From assembly GCF_900452515.1 (NCBI RefSeq), contig NZ_UGNW01000001.1, positions 3,493,501-3,557,500 on the forward strand: a stretch of 64,000 bases of DNA, in the 5' to 3' direction. The position numbers and the translations under genes are program-made. The notes below the pieces were generated by a model, which had not been told where the DNA came from, did not search any database, and worked only from the letters and a program-made list of their open reading frames with translations. This document shows, one piece after another, positions 7,648 through 17,268 of this stretch (positions within the stretch are counted from its first letter, which is position 1; every line of letters begins with the position of its first letter). Source of the stretch: Legionella birminghamensis (GTDB lineage: Bacteria > Pseudomonadota > Gammaproteobacteria > Legionellales > Legionellaceae).

Positions 7648-9054
7648 TCAGTCCACCCTTATATTGAGAAACTGCCAGGGATCGCTGGTGTCCAATTTTT
7701 CCGGGAATAAGCGGGATCTATTTTCCAGGGGCGTCCAGCTGGTATAGTATCCGGCCAGTTTACCCAAATAGGGTAAAGCAATCTGTATGGCTGCCTGAAA
7801 ATCAAGATCTTCCGGCTCGACAATGCTTCGATTAGGATTTTTAAGTGCCCAGATAACACCGGCCAATACACCTGCTGCGACTTGCAAACTCGTGGCATTA
7901 TTATAAGGGACGAGACGTTTGGCTTCATGAATCGACAACTGTGAACCAAACCAGTATGCCCCTTTCTTATTGCCCATCAGCAATACGCCCAATTCGTCGG
8001 TACCATCAACCACATCCTGGATAATTAAGCGATTACGATGTTCTTCCGGCCAATTGCTCGCCTCATACTCATGCAGTGACAGAGTTGCATCAGGACAGGG
8101 ATAATAGGCATAGTGGACAGTAGGCCGATAAATCACATCGGTATCCTTTTTTATTGTCAGAAAATCAGCGATGGTTAAGGATTCAGCATGGGTGATCAAA
8201 AAACCATAAAACGGCCCGTGAGTAGGTGTCCAGGTTCTGACTCTAGTGCTGGCACCTGTGCGTTTCAGATAGATTGCCCCATCATTGGTGAAGGTGTGAT
8301 GGGTGGCATCTTCGGGCCAATGCCGCTCATGAGTTCCCCAGCTCAGCTCGGCAGGCTGACTGGCTTCTGCAATCAATCCTTCAGCCGACCAGGTGTTCAC
8401 AAATTCACCCGGCACCCTGAACTGTTTACTGACCTGGGTATCACGCTCAGCTACGTGAATCACTTTGATACCTAGAGTGTGAGCTAAGCTGGCCCATTCT
8501 GGTTGAGTAGCAGGCAAAGGAGTGGATAAGTCATTGTCCTTGGCCATATTCCACAATGCTTGCCTGATAAAATGAGAAACCAATCCGGGGTTAGCGCCAT
8601 GGGTCAGAATAGCCGTAGGCCCATGCTCTTCTTTTAACTTCAGCACTCCCTGACGCAGATCATAGCGAGTATGAAAGGAATGCTGTCTGGGTTTGGCGTC
8701 CAGCCATGGTTCAGTGCAGGCATCCAGATAAAGGATAAACTTTTGTTGACAGTATTTAATCAAATCATGGCTGGAAATACCGGTGGACAAGTTGATTAAA
8801 AAGTCGCCCGGATTCATTAATTCATTGAGTACATTCAGGTAATTAGTTCGAGTGACCATTTCCCTGACAAAGGTCAGACCGTGTTCTCGGGCAATTGCTT
8901 CCCCCATTGCATCCTGAGTGAGGACGATAATCTGGGAGGGTGACATGTCGAGGTGGCGCAGCAAGAGTGGAAGTATCGCCTGTCCCACACTGCCAAAGCC
9001 GAGAATTAGAATTTTACTATCCAGTCGATGGTATTTTTTATCCTGGTGGCTCAT
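7648..9054 (-). CDS. hss: Homospermidine synthase
   Basis: NAD-dependent enzyme that joins two putrescine units (or putrescine and spermidine) to make sym-homospermidine. The saccharopine-dehydrogenase-like Rossmann fold begins ILILGFGSVGQAILPLL with GFGSVG at residues 19-24; the downstream segments LTHGANPGLVSHFIRQAL and the C-terminal LDFQAAIQIALPYLGKL match bacterial homospermidine synthases as I know them, as does the length of 468 residues. No other polyamine gene is nearby, so the substrate comes from elsewhere. It implies homospermidine as a main polyamine in this organism. Confidence 0.85.
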   Translation of the reverse strand: MSHQDKKYHRLDSKILILGFGSVGQAILPLLLRHLDMSPSQIIVLTQDAMGEAIAREHGLTFVREMVTRTNYLNVLNELMNPGDFLINLSTGISSHDLIKYCQQKFILYLDACTEPWLDAKPRQHSFHTRYDLRQGVLKLKEEHGPTAILTHGANPGLVSHFIRQALWNMAKDNDLSTPLPATQPEWASLAHTLGIKVIHVAERDTQVSKQFRVPGEFVNTWSAEGLIAEASQPAELSWGTHERHWPEDATHHTFTNDGAIYLKRTGASTRVRTWTPTHGPFYGFLITHAESLTIADFLTIKKDTDVIYRPTVHYAYYPCPDATLSLHEYEASNWPEEHRNRLIIQDVVDGTDELGVLLMGNKKGAYWFGSQLSIHEAKRLVPYNNATSLQVAAGVLAGVIWALKNPNRSIVEPEDLDFQAAIQIALPYLGKLAGYYTSWTPLENRSRLFPEKLDTSDPWQFLNIRVD

Positions 9055-9143
9055 GATCTAAACTCATTTTTGTTAATTCTTGATTTAAATTGTAGCTCAT
9101 GGGTTGAATTTAAACACATTCTGAAGAAGAATCCTTTATCGAT

Positions 9144-9153
9144 CCCCGCGGGG
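9144..9153. repeat. Isolated arm unit of the GC-rich repeat
   Basis: CCCCGCGGGG inside ATCGATCCCCGCGGGGGTTT is a perfect palindrome and matches the arm of the GC-rich element family, without core or outer ends. It lies in the divergent gap between hss and the flippase gene and looks like a relic. Confidence 0.4.
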
Positions 9154-9240
9154 GTTTAATCTGCAGCGGCTGCATATCTTCTTGAATTTACCAACCATCA
9201 ACAGTACAGTACTGCAAGGTTTATCATCTCCCGTCAATTT

Positions 9241-10545
9241 ATGGGTTTTGGGTTAAATTTATTTATTATTATTGCTGATCAGTTCATGTTATTTGTTGTT
9301 AACATGCTGGTTGCCAGGCACGCCGGTGAGGAATTATTTGGCGATTTTACAGTAGCGACCAACGCGCTGCTTTTGCTCGCCACGTTGATCACCTTGGGTA
9401 TAGACTCGATTATTGCCTATTATGTTCCCAAATTATTCGTTCATCGCAAATACAGCGACATTCGCACGCTCACTTCATCGATGAAAGGATTTTTGAAACC
9501 GATATACCTTGCTGTAGCAGCAATCGGCTGTTTAACAGCGATAACCCTCATTGTCCTCAGTCAGACAATTAGCAGCCTGGCGCTTTTTGATATCAGCCAC
9601 CCGCTTTTTCTGTTTATCTGGGGTACAATTGCCCTTTCTTTGTATAATATTTATCTGCAATTTTTTCGCGCTGTAGATTACATGCGCATCGCCGTCATTA
9701 TGAGCCTGCTGCAAACCCTGTGTTATTTTATTTTTAGCCTGCTGATTTATTTTTATATCTATCCTTATTTTTTCCAGCACGAGCGCCGCTATTTTCCACA
9801 CATTATGTTGATTGGCTTCATTGCCAGCTATCTGGTGATTGTTTTATTGTCAGTGGTTATACAAAGCCGCAGCGCGCTCAGACGCTACAAAAAATCGGCT
9901 GCCGCCATCCACGAATGGAAAGGGAAGATTTACGGGTATACCGTGCAGAATTTAAATAAGTATATTTTTACCGCCATTCCCTTAATGGTTATTGAGTGGC
10001 TGGGACAGCATGAACGCTCTGTCGGTTTATTTTCCGCAGTAAGCTCAATTATATCGCTGGGTTTCATTGCCATTGCACCAATCGGCGTTTTGATTGGACC
10101 TGAAATATCTGCTGCCTTTGCGCAAAGCCGCGAGCACTTGAAAAAGGTAATGAAGAAATATTTGTGGGTTTGCCTGGCCATTTCCATCGTTGTGGTCGCC
10201 ATTTTAGGACTATCAGCACGGCAGATTCTGGTTTGGTATAAATCAGATTTTATTGATGCGCTTCCTTACACCTATTTCTGTCTGATTAATATAGTGACCT
10301 ACGCGATTTCCATGCCGCTTTCAAAAATGATTCAATATTCACACGAAGGGAGCGAAGTAGGCGCAAAACTCACCATTGATCTCTTGGTTTTTCAGCTTTT
10401 CTGCTGCCTGGTGCTGATCAACTGGCTGGGTCTGGACGGCGCAATTATCTGTTATATCGGCATTAACATTGTCTATAATGCGGCAATGATTCGTCTGGCT
10501 AGAAAAATTATGCGCATAGATCCTTTCGGGGATAAAGTGGTTTAG
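9241..10545 (+). CDS. Oligosaccharide flippase-like multi-pass membrane protein
   Basis: A 434-residue protein with about 12 hydrophobic helices, of the polysaccharide transporter/MATE-like (MOP) superfamily. The first helix pair, FGLNLFIIIADQFMLFVVNM followed by LVARHAGEELFGDFTVATNA, is the typical Wzx/RfbX-like N terminus; the second half repeats the pattern (FSAVSSIISLGFIAIAPIGV). It would move a lipid-linked glycan or similar lipid across the inner membrane. No glycosyltransferase is nearby to name a substrate. The ATG used has no convincing ribosome binding site and the frame is open about 80 bases upstream without an ATG, so the true start may be non-canonical. Confidence 0.75.
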   Translation: MGFGLNLFIIIADQFMLFVVNMLVARHAGEELFGDFTVATNALLLLATLITLGIDSIIAYYVPKLFVHRKYSDIRTLTSSMKGFLKPIYLAVAAIGCLTAITLIVLSQTISSLALFDISHPLFLFIWGTIALSLYNIYLQFFRAVDYMRIAVIMSLLQTLCYFIFSLLIYFYIYPYFFQHERRYFPHIMLIGFIASYLVIVLLSVVIQSRSALRRYKKSAAAIHEWKGKIYGYTVQNLNKYIFTAIPLMVIEWLGQHERSVGLFSAVSSIISLGFIAIAPIGVLIGPEISAAFAQSREHLKKVMKKYLWVCLAISIVVVAILGLSARQILVWYKSDFIDALPYTYFCLINIVTYAISMPLSKMIQYSHEGSEVGAKLTIDLLVFQLFCCLVLINWLGLDGAIICYIGINIVYNAAMIRLARKIMRIDPFGDKVV

Positions 10546-10630
10546 GGCGTGCCGGCACTTATAAACTTTGCAAATAATTAACAATTATTCATTGGAATAA
10601 TTAGAGGGGAAGGCTTATTCTGAATATAAC

Positions 10631-10773
10631 AAAGGTATTCTTGCTCGGCTAACAACCTACTTTTGGAGCCAGAACCTAGATGTGGTGTGCATGCTTAACG
10701 TGAATTAAGAAGCCTGAAACATCTAATGAGGCGCCCACCCTGGTCATCTCAGAACCGTAGCAAGAATACCTTT
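10631..10773. repeat. 143-bp element bounded by 15-bp perfect inverted repeats
   Basis: AAAGGTATTCTTGCT at 10631-10645 is exactly complementary to AGCAAGAATACCTTT at 10759-10773, with further near-complementarity (CGG/CCG) inside. The interior also has paired segments (AGATGTGGTG against CACC and ACATCT). No reading frame is convincing. It could be a small MITE or an RNA with long terminal pairing. It belongs to a different family from the GC-rich elements. Confidence 0.6.
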
Positions 10774-10822
10774 CTCTTTTCATCCGCTGGTCAAACCAAC
10801 AAAAATTGCTGTAGAAGAAACA

Positions 10823-11044
10823 CGAATCCCCGCGGCGCACAAATGCATTTAAAATAAAGCTATCGAATCCCCGCGGCTTCGACCGCGGGGCCCACATGAT
10901 ACCTATTCAGGTATCAGTCTTGCACTTTTCCACTCTTTATTTTTTGGCAACATTGCAAACTCAAGAGCATGTTCGGCTACCAGACATGGGCCCCGCGGTC
11001 GAAGCCGCGGGGATTCGGATGATTTTTGCCGCGGGGATTCGAGA
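10823..11044 (+). repeat. GC-rich inverted-repeat element, copy 3
   Basis: Left side carries two arm units (GAATCCCCGCGGCGCACAAA, then GAATCCCCGCGGCTTCGACC) and the right side two units of 24 bp (GTCGAAGCCGCGGGGATTCG and a second with GCCGCGGGGATTCG). The core contains TATTTTTTGGCAACATTG and AGAGCATGTTCGGCTACC, shared with the copies at 21.9 and 58.1 kb. It fills the gap before the convergent rnfB gene. Confidence 0.85.
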
Positions 11045-11089
11045 AGAGTCTTCTTATTGCGTTCTAAAAAGATGTCTTCCCCGCATGCA

Positions 11090-11704
11090 TTAGCTGCCTT
11101 TTTTCTCTTTAACACGTGCCAAGGCCTGTAAAATATAATCCTGCTTGGCGAGAATATCTTCTCCCTGGTTTTTCGCTACTTTTGCAAGTTGCTTTTTTTG
11201 ACGATAAGCTTGCTGTTGCGCCTGTTCCTCTCGAAGCAAGCGGATCTTACGCGCATTAAAACGCTGCCTTGCCAATTGCCGATCATAATTGGCCGTTTCT
11301 ACTGCTGTCATTTCAATACAATCCACCGGGCAAGGTTCAACACAGAGTCCGCAGCCAGTACATTCGGAATGAATAACTGTGTGCATCAACTTGGCAGCGC
11401 CGACAATTGCATCCACCGGACAAGCCTGTATGCATTTAGTACAGCCTATGCATTCCGCTTCGCGAATCACAGCAATTGCAGGCGCTCTGGTATTGTTGCG
11501 CGCTTCTTCCAGATAAGCTGCCGCATCCTGGTTAAGCAATGCACCCAAAGCCTTCACTGTTTCTACACCACCAGGCGGGCAGAGATTAATGGCCGTACTT
11601 CCCTGGGCCAATGCCTCGGCATACGGCATACAGCCAGCAAATCCGCATTCGCCGCACTGCGTCTGCGGCAATACATTATCAATCGCATCTACAAGGGATT
11701 TCAT
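11090..11704 (-). CDS. rnfB: RnfB/RsxB-like iron-sulfur protein lacking the membrane anchor
   Basis: An electron-transfer protein related to the RnfB subunit. The Fe4S domain CGECGFAGC with its fourth Cys in NLCPPGG is at residues about 17-43, and two [4Fe-4S] ferredoxin motifs follow ([12 protein letters not shown] and [12 protein letters not shown]). The family's N-terminal transmembrane helix is absent: the protein starts directly at [20 protein letters not shown]. The C-terminal 60 residues are Lys/Gln-rich and probably helical. No other rnf genes are present, so it is not part of a local Rnf complex. The start codon overlaps the metG stop as ATGA, implying translational coupling to methionyl-tRNA synthetase. 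Confidence 0.85.
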   Translation of the reverse strand: MKSLVDAIDNVLPQTQCGECGFAGCMPYAEALAQGSTAINLCPPGGVETVKALGALLNQDAAAYLEEARNNTRAPAIAVIREAECIGCTKCIQACPVDAIVGAAKLMHTVIHSECTGCGLCVEPCPVDCIEMTAVETANYDRQLARQRFNARKIRLLREEQAQQQAYRQKKQLAKVAKNQGEDILAKQDYILQALARVKEKKGS

Positions 11705-13707
11705 TTCACTTTCATACCGGGTAATGCGCCTGCATCAGGGTTTAGCAAATAAATCCCTTTTCCATCGCCGGCTGCCAGCACCATTCCTTCAGAAAGCCCA
11801 AAACGCATGGCTCGCGGCTCCAGATTGGCAACCACAACTGTCAATCGGCCAAGCAAATCAGCTGGCTGATAAGCAGACTTGATTCCTGCAAAAACCTGGC
11901 GCTCTTCGCCTCCTAAATCCAGTTTCAATTTTAGTAATTTATCCGCGCCTTCAACTGATTCTGCTGAAACAATTCGCGCCACCCGCAAATCAATTTTACT
12001 AAAATCATCAATTGAAATTCTGGCCATCTGGTTTTCGGCAGCTGCTTTGGTAGTGGCCGGTTTCTCTTGTTTGCCTTCGTCGAGTAAAGCCTCAATTTTT
12101 TCCTTTTCCACTCGTGTAATTAATGGCTTAAAGACTCGAATATCATGATTGAGCAAAGGCTTTTCGATAGCATCCCAGGTTTCAACCTGGGCATTTAAAA
12201 AGTCCTCTGCCTCTTTGGCCATCATCGGCAATACCGGTTTCAGATAGGTCATCAATACTCGAAACAGGTTCAGGCCCATGGTACAAATTGCCTGCACTTC
12301 GCTGCTGCGCTCCGGGTCTTTGGCTAAGACCCAGGGTTTGTTGCTGTCTATATACTGGTTTACTTTATCAGCGCAATCCATAATCTGACGGATTGCTTTG
12401 GCATAATCTCTTTGAACATAGGCCTCAACGATTATCGGTTTGGCACCCAATAACTCCGCATACAGAGAGGGCTCACTCAGGCTGCCAGCCAGATGGTTGT
12501 CAAAACGCTTATTGATAAAACCGGCACAGCGGCTGGCGATATTAACAATTTTGCCAACCAAATCCGCATTGACACGATTGATAAAATCATCAAAATTTAA
12601 ATCCAGATCATCAACCCGGCCATTTAATTTGGCGGCAAAATAGTAACGCAGGTATTCTGGATGCAAATGCTTGAGATAGTTGCGCGCCTCGATAAACGTT
12701 CCTCGGGATTTGGACATCTTTTGGCCGTTTACGGTAAGAAAGCCATGCGTATAAACGGCTGTGGGCAAGCGATGCTGGCTGCCAGCCAGCATCGCCGGCC
12801 AGAATAAGGCATGGAAGTAAACAATATCTTTACCTACAAAATGATATAATTCGGTAGTGGAATCTTTATTCCAGAATTCATCAAAAGACACACCCGTTTC
12901 ATTGCAATATTTCTTGAAACTGGCCATATAACCCACCGGCGCATCAAGCCAGACATAGAAGTACTTATCCGGTGCACCGGGAATGGGAAAACCAAAATAA
13001 GGCGCATCACGGGAAATATCCCATTGCTTAAGCCCGGCAGCAAACCACTCATCAAGTTTATTGGCTACTTCTGGCTGCAGGTGTCCTTTTCGCGTCCATT
13101 CCCTAAGCAACTGTTCATATCGCGGCAAATCGAAGAAATAATGTTCGGAATCCTTCTCTACCGGTTTCACACCTGAAATGACTGAAACTGCATCGAGCAA
13201 ATCAGTGGGAGAATAGGTGGCACCACAGGCTTCGCAATTATCGCCGTATTGGTCTGGCGTTTTACACTTGGGGCAAGTCCCTTTAACATAGCGATCTGGT
13301 AAAAACATTCCTTTTACTGGATCAAAGGATTGTCGAATTGTTTTTTTAATGATATCGCCATTAGCCTGTAAACGCTCATAAATGCTATTAGCGAGCAACT
13401 GGTTTTCTTCAGAGTGCGTGGTGTGATAGCAATCATAGTCAATCGCAAAGGCTTTAAAATCCTGCTCATGGCTTTCACGAATCATGCTGGTTAATTCAAC
13501 AGGCGTCATTCCCAGTTGCTCCGCCTTCAGCATAATCGGGGTGCCATGCGCATCATCACCGCAAACGCTGATGCATTGATGGCCTGACATCTTTTGCGTG
13601 CGTACCCAGATATCAGTCTGAATATGTTCAACCAAATGCCCCAGGTGTAAATGGCCATTGGCATAAGGTAACGCACTGGTTACCAATAGTTTACGCACTT
13701 CCGTCAT
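11701..13707 (-). CDS. metG: Methionyl-tRNA synthetase
   Basis: Class I aminoacyl-tRNA synthetase charging tRNA-Met. The HIGH-type motif is in [12 protein letters not shown] near residue 20, the zinc knuckle is [18 protein letters not shown] around residues 145-162, and the KMSKS motif is [10 protein letters not shown] near 335. The C terminus (from about [16 protein letters not shown]) is an EMAP-II-like tRNA-binding dimerisation domain, giving the long bacterial form (668 residues). Downstream, rnfB overlaps by 4 bases. A hypothetical membrane protein gene lies upstream on the same strand. Confidence 0.97.
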   Translation of the reverse strand: MTEVRKLLVTSALPYANGHLHLGHLVEHIQTDIWVRTQKMSGHQCISVCGDDAHGTPIMLKAEQLGMTPVELTSMIRESHEQDFKAFAIDYDCYHTTHSEENQLLANSIYERLQANGDIIKKTIRQSFDPVKGMFLPDRYVKGTCPKCKTPDQYGDNCEACGATYSPTDLLDAVSVISGVKPVEKDSEHYFFDLPRYEQLLREWTRKGHLQPEVANKLDEWFAAGLKQWDISRDAPYFGFPIPGAPDKYFYVWLDAPVGYMASFKKYCNETGVSFDEFWNKDSTTELYHFVGKDIVYFHALFWPAMLAGSQHRLPTAVYTHGFLTVNGQKMSKSRGTFIEARNYLKHLHPEYLRYYFAAKLNGRVDDLDLNFDDFINRVNADLVGKIVNIASRCAGFINKRFDNHLAGSLSEPSLYAELLGAKPIIVEAYVQRDYAKAIRQIMDCADKVNQYIDSNKPWVLAKDPERSSEVQAICTMGLNLFRVLMTYLKPVLPMMAKEAEDFLNAQVETWDAIEKPLLNHDIRVFKPLITRVEKEKIEALLDEGKQEKPATTKAAAENQMARISIDDFSKIDLRVARIVSAESVEGADKLLKLKLDLGGEERQVFAGIKSAYQPADLLGRLTVVVANLEPRAMRFGLSEGMVLAAGDGKGIYLLNPDAGALPGMKVK

Positions 13708-13784
13708 CGTTTTCTCATTTAATAAAAATCGCCAAGTATAATCGATTGCGTTGCAAAAATCCCTTGTTAAGTGAGACAGCCTGG

Positions 13785-14324
13785 CTATTGAAGAGCAGGG
13801 GCAGTCAGAGGCCGATGCAAAATCTCCTGTTCAGGATTGACCGGTTGACCGTTGCCCCAAAGCCTGTCTTTTCCACCCCCAAAGCAACCACAAGAGGCAG
13901 AATTGTCCTGTTCGGGAGGTTCCAAATCGAAATCCAGGCCCTGCAAAATCTGCTGGTAAGTTGTTTGGGTAGTTTCACCATAAAAATCACTATAGTCCTG
14001 CTCGGTTAAATTGGGCATTTTATCCTGATTGGGAGGGTTAATTAAATTATCCAAACCCTGAATTACCCAACTGAACAAATTGACCACTGCCGAAAAAAAC
14101 AGCGCTGCGGCTGCAGCTACACCAGCGGCTGCGAATGTGGCTTTAACAACCCCCATAGACAACAAAAATAAAAAGGGATGCCAGCCATTAAATAATACCA
14201 GGCCAGCGATAGCCGGCAGGGCGGGGGGAAAAAATGCAACCAGACAACCTACCGCCGTGGCGGCCAGCAGAGCCAGTAAAATAGCAGTTAGCAATTTCCA
14301 GTGACGACGTAACCATTTGCCCAT
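13785..14324 (-). CDS. Unknown membrane protein with acidic cytosolic tail
   Basis: A 179-residue protein with no recognised family. The N terminus [11 protein letters not shown] is basic, then three hydrophobic segments follow: [40 protein letters not shown] and an Ala-rich [18 protein letters not shown] running into [12 protein letters not shown]. The C-terminal 75 residues are polar and acidic ([28 protein letters not shown]) with a CGCFGGG motif. It lies between queC and metG on the same strand. Proteins of this kind are common lineage-specific genes in Legionella; whether it is secreted cannot be told. Confidence 0.55.
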   Translation of the reverse strand: MGKWLRRHWKLLTAILLALLAATAVGCLVAFFPPALPAIAGLVLFNGWHPFLFLLSMGVVKATFAAAGVAAAAALFFSAVVNLFSWVIQGLDNLINPPNQDKMPNLTEQDYSDFYGETTQTTYQQILQGLDFDLEPPEQDNSASCGCFGGGKDRLWGNGQPVNPEQEILHRPLTAPALQ

Positions 14325-14435
14325 TGTTAGCCCCTAGTGAATGCCAGTGCAAGACCGAAGTATCATAGCAATCCCAATTGCACAAGGGAACTAAAAAATA
14401 GCCATTTCTTTATCATTCTGGAACAATGATTGGCT

Positions 14436-15107
14436 TTATTGATAGATGGTTGGATCGCTAAGGCCGGCCTCAATGAAACCCTTGCGACGGAAAGTACAGC
14501 TATCACATCGTCCGCAGGCTTTTCCCTGGCTATCGGCCTGATAACAGGAAATCGTCAGGGCATAATCAGCCCCCAGGCTGGCGCCGAGCTTGATGGTTTC
14601 GCATTTACTTAATGAAACAAGCGGAGTGTGAATTTCCAGGGGCTTCCCTTCAACACCGGCCCTGGTCGCCAACGCAGCCATTTTTTTAAACGCATCCATA
14701 TAGTCCGGGCGGCAATCCGGATAATTTGAATAATCGACTGAGCTGATGCCAATAAAAATATCACTAGCGCCAATTACCTCCGCATAACCTAAAGCAATAG
14801 ACAAAAAAATAGTGTTTCTTGCCGGAACGTAGGTTACAGGAATGCTTTGTGATGGCTGATAGTCAGGGACAGATATTGTTTCATCGGTTAAGGCAGAACC
14901 GCCGAACTGGTTGATGTCCAGATTGACGATACGATGTTCAGCAACATCGAAAAATGCAGCCACCCGCCTGGCTGCCTCAATCTCGGAATTATGACGCTGA
15001 CCATAGGAGAAACTTAGGGCATGGCACTGATAACCTGCGGCTTTGGCAATCGCAAGGCAAGTGGTTGAATCAAGCCCGCCAGACAATAATACAACTGCAT
15101 TTTTCAT
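14436..15107 (-). CDS. queC: 7-cyano-7-deazaguanine synthase QueC
   Basis: ATP-dependent enzyme converting 7-carboxy-7-deazaguanine to preQ0 in queuosine biosynthesis. The PP-loop SGGLDST is at residues 9-15, and the C-terminal zinc site consists of Cys 188 and the CGRCDSC cluster at 198-204. The length (223 residues) is that of the family. No other queuosine gene is adjacent. Confidence 0.96.
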   Translation of the reverse strand: MKNAVVLLSGGLDSTTCLAIAKAAGYQCHALSFSYGQRHNSEIEAARRVAAFFDVAEHRIVNLDINQFGGSALTDETISVPDYQPSQSIPVTYVPARNTIFLSIALGYAEVIGASDIFIGISSVDYSNYPDCRPDYMDAFKKMAALATRAGVEGKPLEIHTPLVSLSKCETIKLGASLGADYALTISCYQADSQGKACGRCDSCTFRRKGFIEAGLSDPTIYQ

Positions 15108-15198
15108 AACTTTTCTCTAATTCTGAATTGAGACGGATTGTAACCTACTTCAATCAAGTATGCCGCACCAGCCCCTGCATGCAGCACGCTTTTCGTGG

Positions 15199-17052
15199 TC
15201 AGGATAGCAAGGGCTTGCCTTCAATCAGGACTTCGGCGCTTGCATTATCTGCAGGCTGTTTCTCCGGTTTGAATAATACCGGCGCCTTTCTAATCCTGGC
15301 AGGGCTTAAATCTTCTATTTTATGATCCGGATCGGCAGAAAACTTATCGTATTCCAGCGCCAGTGCATCATCAAAGTCTGGCAGCGCATCTGCCTGGGGT
15401 TCAAACTGCTTAAGCACGATGTGAGACAATGCTGCAAGTGCAAAGCCTGCCGCCATTAAGCCAATACCTGCGCCCACAGGCATAAAGATAAAGGACACAA
15501 AAATGACTGCCGGAATCAGGGCGTCAATTAATATTGCCCTTGCTAACTTGATTTTCTGAAAGCGGATCATTTTTTCCTGATAATCAGAATCAATCATCAG
15601 ACCCTTCATTTCCAGAAACAAGGCTTTTCGTTCATTTTCATTGGTGGACTTGTCGAATAACTCCAGCAATTCCCGGCCCTCAAACTTGTTCTGATCACTT
15701 AAAGCCTTTGATTTGGAAACGTCCAGACTGCCGGCAATACCGGCATAAGCGGCATTTAACACAAAGCAAAGACTGGCGCCAATTAACCCAATCATCATAA
15801 ATGTTGCCGGAGCAAGCATTGCCGGTGGAAAGAAAAAGCAGCAAGCCACACAAAAAGCAGCTAAAAGCCCTCCTGCATAAGCCATATCATTAATCATATT
15901 CAGCTTTTTATATTTCCAATCCAGTTCAGTGCGCATAATTAAACGATTTGCTTCCCGCAACTGCCTTTGCAATTCCGCAATGCGATCCGGATCCGGGGTA
16001 CTTGATTCTTCCGCCTTTTTCAATTTCCCTTTCAAACGGTCGTAAGCGTCATACATTGCCTGGATCCGCTTATTGTAAGCTGTACTCTCTTCATAGAAAC
16101 GCCAGATCGATAAACTCAAATCCATTAATAATAAGCCGGCGGTTGCCACGTTGCCTGCCATTCCCATAGCACCAGGCCCTTTCAGCCAGAAAAAGCAGGC
16201 CATGTTCGCCAATCCCCAGATGGAATCATTCAGCAAAGAAAATTTTCGTTGGTTCCATTGGGTCTTAAACCGCTCCCAGGCGGGGATTTTTCGCTCTTCT
16301 TCACTCATCCAGGGACCATCAATGCTGTGTTTCAACAGCAGGGATAAATTAATAGCGAAACGGGTATAGTAAAGCACCCAACTCATATAGCCAGTAATCG
16401 GGGCTGGGGCAGACACTGCTTTTTGCGCCTGGGCCTTCCGGTAAAAATCATCGGGCAGCATTTCGATAACCGAGCTTAGCATCCCGCCGCCCCATACCCA
16501 GTAAAGCCGCCTTTCATTCACATCCGACATCCAGCCAATCAGGGTACCGGTTTTTGCCTCGGCAATTTCGGCCATTTTGTCAGCAATGAATTGTCCGACA
16601 GCAAAACCCAGGTATTTGGCGGGCTTTTCGGGGCTTTCCTCAATGGCTTCGTTAAGCTGTGCTTTTTTTGCCCGATCGTCCCCAGGTGCTTCCACTTGGT
16701 CGATTTTTAGCAGCAATTGCTCACATTTCAGATAATCAGCATTCAAATCATTTAAGGGATGCATTCTCTTTTCGTGAAAATGCAGAAAGCTTTGATATTT
16801 CAGCAGTTCCATAATAAACCGCAGCCGCTTTTTTTCTTCCGCAAGCTGTGCGGGTGTCAGAAACCGGTACCGATGAGGATTGGCCTGTTTAAGCTGCTGT
16901 CTGTGGTAGTTTAAAAATAAGGCTATCCAATCCCGGTTATCAGCCAGTTCGTCTATCTTATAAGGTGACTCAAAGTCCTCAAAGCGGCGAACAAATTCAA
17001 ATCCAAGCATTTGATCGAGCATCGCTGAATTTTGAACTGTTTTATCCGACAT
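15199..17052 (-). CDS. Large unknown membrane protein, effector-like
   Basis: About 617 residues with no recognised enzymatic domain. The first 270 residues are polar and helical (basic-acidic, for example YLKCEQLLLKIDQVEAPGDD). Hydrophobic regions lie near ANMACFFWLKGPGAMGMAGN/ATAGLLLMDLSLSIW, a long one around MAYAGGLLAAFCVACCFFFP to FVLNAAYAGIAGSL, and one near ALIPAVIFVSFIFMPVGAG. A central heptad-like stretch (LKGKLKKAEESSTPDPDRIAE) could be a coiled coil. The ATG beginning MSDKTVQ was chosen because GAGGTGA lies 6 bases before it; the GTG nine bases upstream lies inside that ribosome binding site. Large membrane proteins with coiled coil are typical of Legionella-specific proteins, some secreted, but this is inference. 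Confidence 0.6.
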   Translation of the reverse strand: MSDKTVQNSAMLDQMLGFEFVRRFEDFESPYKIDELADNRDWIALFLNYHRQQLKQANPHRYRFLTPAQLAEEKKRLRFIMELLKYQSFLHFHEKRMHPLNDLNADYLKCEQLLLKIDQVEAPGDDRAKKAQLNEAIEESPEKPAKYLGFAVGQFIADKMAEIAEAKTGTLIGWMSDVNERRLYWVWGGGMLSSVIEMLPDDFYRKAQAQKAVSAPAPITGYMSWVLYYTRFAINLSLLLKHSIDGPWMSEEERKIPAWERFKTQWNQRKFSLLNDSIWGLANMACFFWLKGPGAMGMAGNVATAGLLLMDLSLSIWRFYEESTAYNKRIQAMYDAYDRLKGKLKKAEESSTPDPDRIAELQRQLREANRLIMRTELDWKYKKLNMINDMAYAGGLLAAFCVACCFFFPPAMLAPATFMMIGLIGASLCFVLNAAYAGIAGSLDVSKSKALSDQNKFEGRELLELFDKSTNENERKALFLEMKGLMIDSDYQEKMIRFQKIKLARAILIDALIPAVIFVSFIFMPVGAGIGLMAAGFALAALSHIVLKQFEPQADALPDFDDALALEYDKFSADPDHKIEDLSPARIRKAPVLFKPEKQPADNASAEVLIEGKPLLS

Positions 17053-17207
17053 GATGATCACCTCATTTGGTCAAGGGGTGCTGGTGATTTTATAAAAAGA
17101 CACAAGCTGTTCTTTTTTATAACATAGCAGGTATTTATGAGACAAGCCTGGATTTTTTATTTTTACATTACTGAAACGATATTTACGTGAATTAGTCACT
17201 ATCAACC

Positions 17208-17236
17208 TTGGGTGCACAGTCAAAAATGTGTATAAT
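17208..17236 (+). promoter_or_regulatory. Sigma70-type promoter for mnmG
   Basis: TTGGGT at 17208-17213 and a perfect TATAAT at 17231-17236 are separated by 17 bases, ending 32 bases before the mnmG ATG. This would drive mnmG-rsmG and probably parA-parB. Confidence 0.7.
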
Positions 17237-17268
17237 CCTTCCTTTTTGTTGTCCAACTTCTTACGATC

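Noticed and set aside
10676-10897. 73-residue minus-strand frame
   Set aside because: It spans two repeat elements and begins in the GC-rich arm; no family and no ribosome binding site.
11189-11752. 187-residue plus-strand frame opposite rnfB
   Set aside because: It is antisense to a clear iron-sulfur protein and has low-complexity Ser/Arg-rich composition typical of a shadow frame.
17062-17268. Replication origin upstream of mnmG
   Set aside because: No cluster of TTATCCACA boxes or AT-rich unwinding repeats; dnaA is absent. The only close match, CTATCCACA, lies inside a repeat copy.
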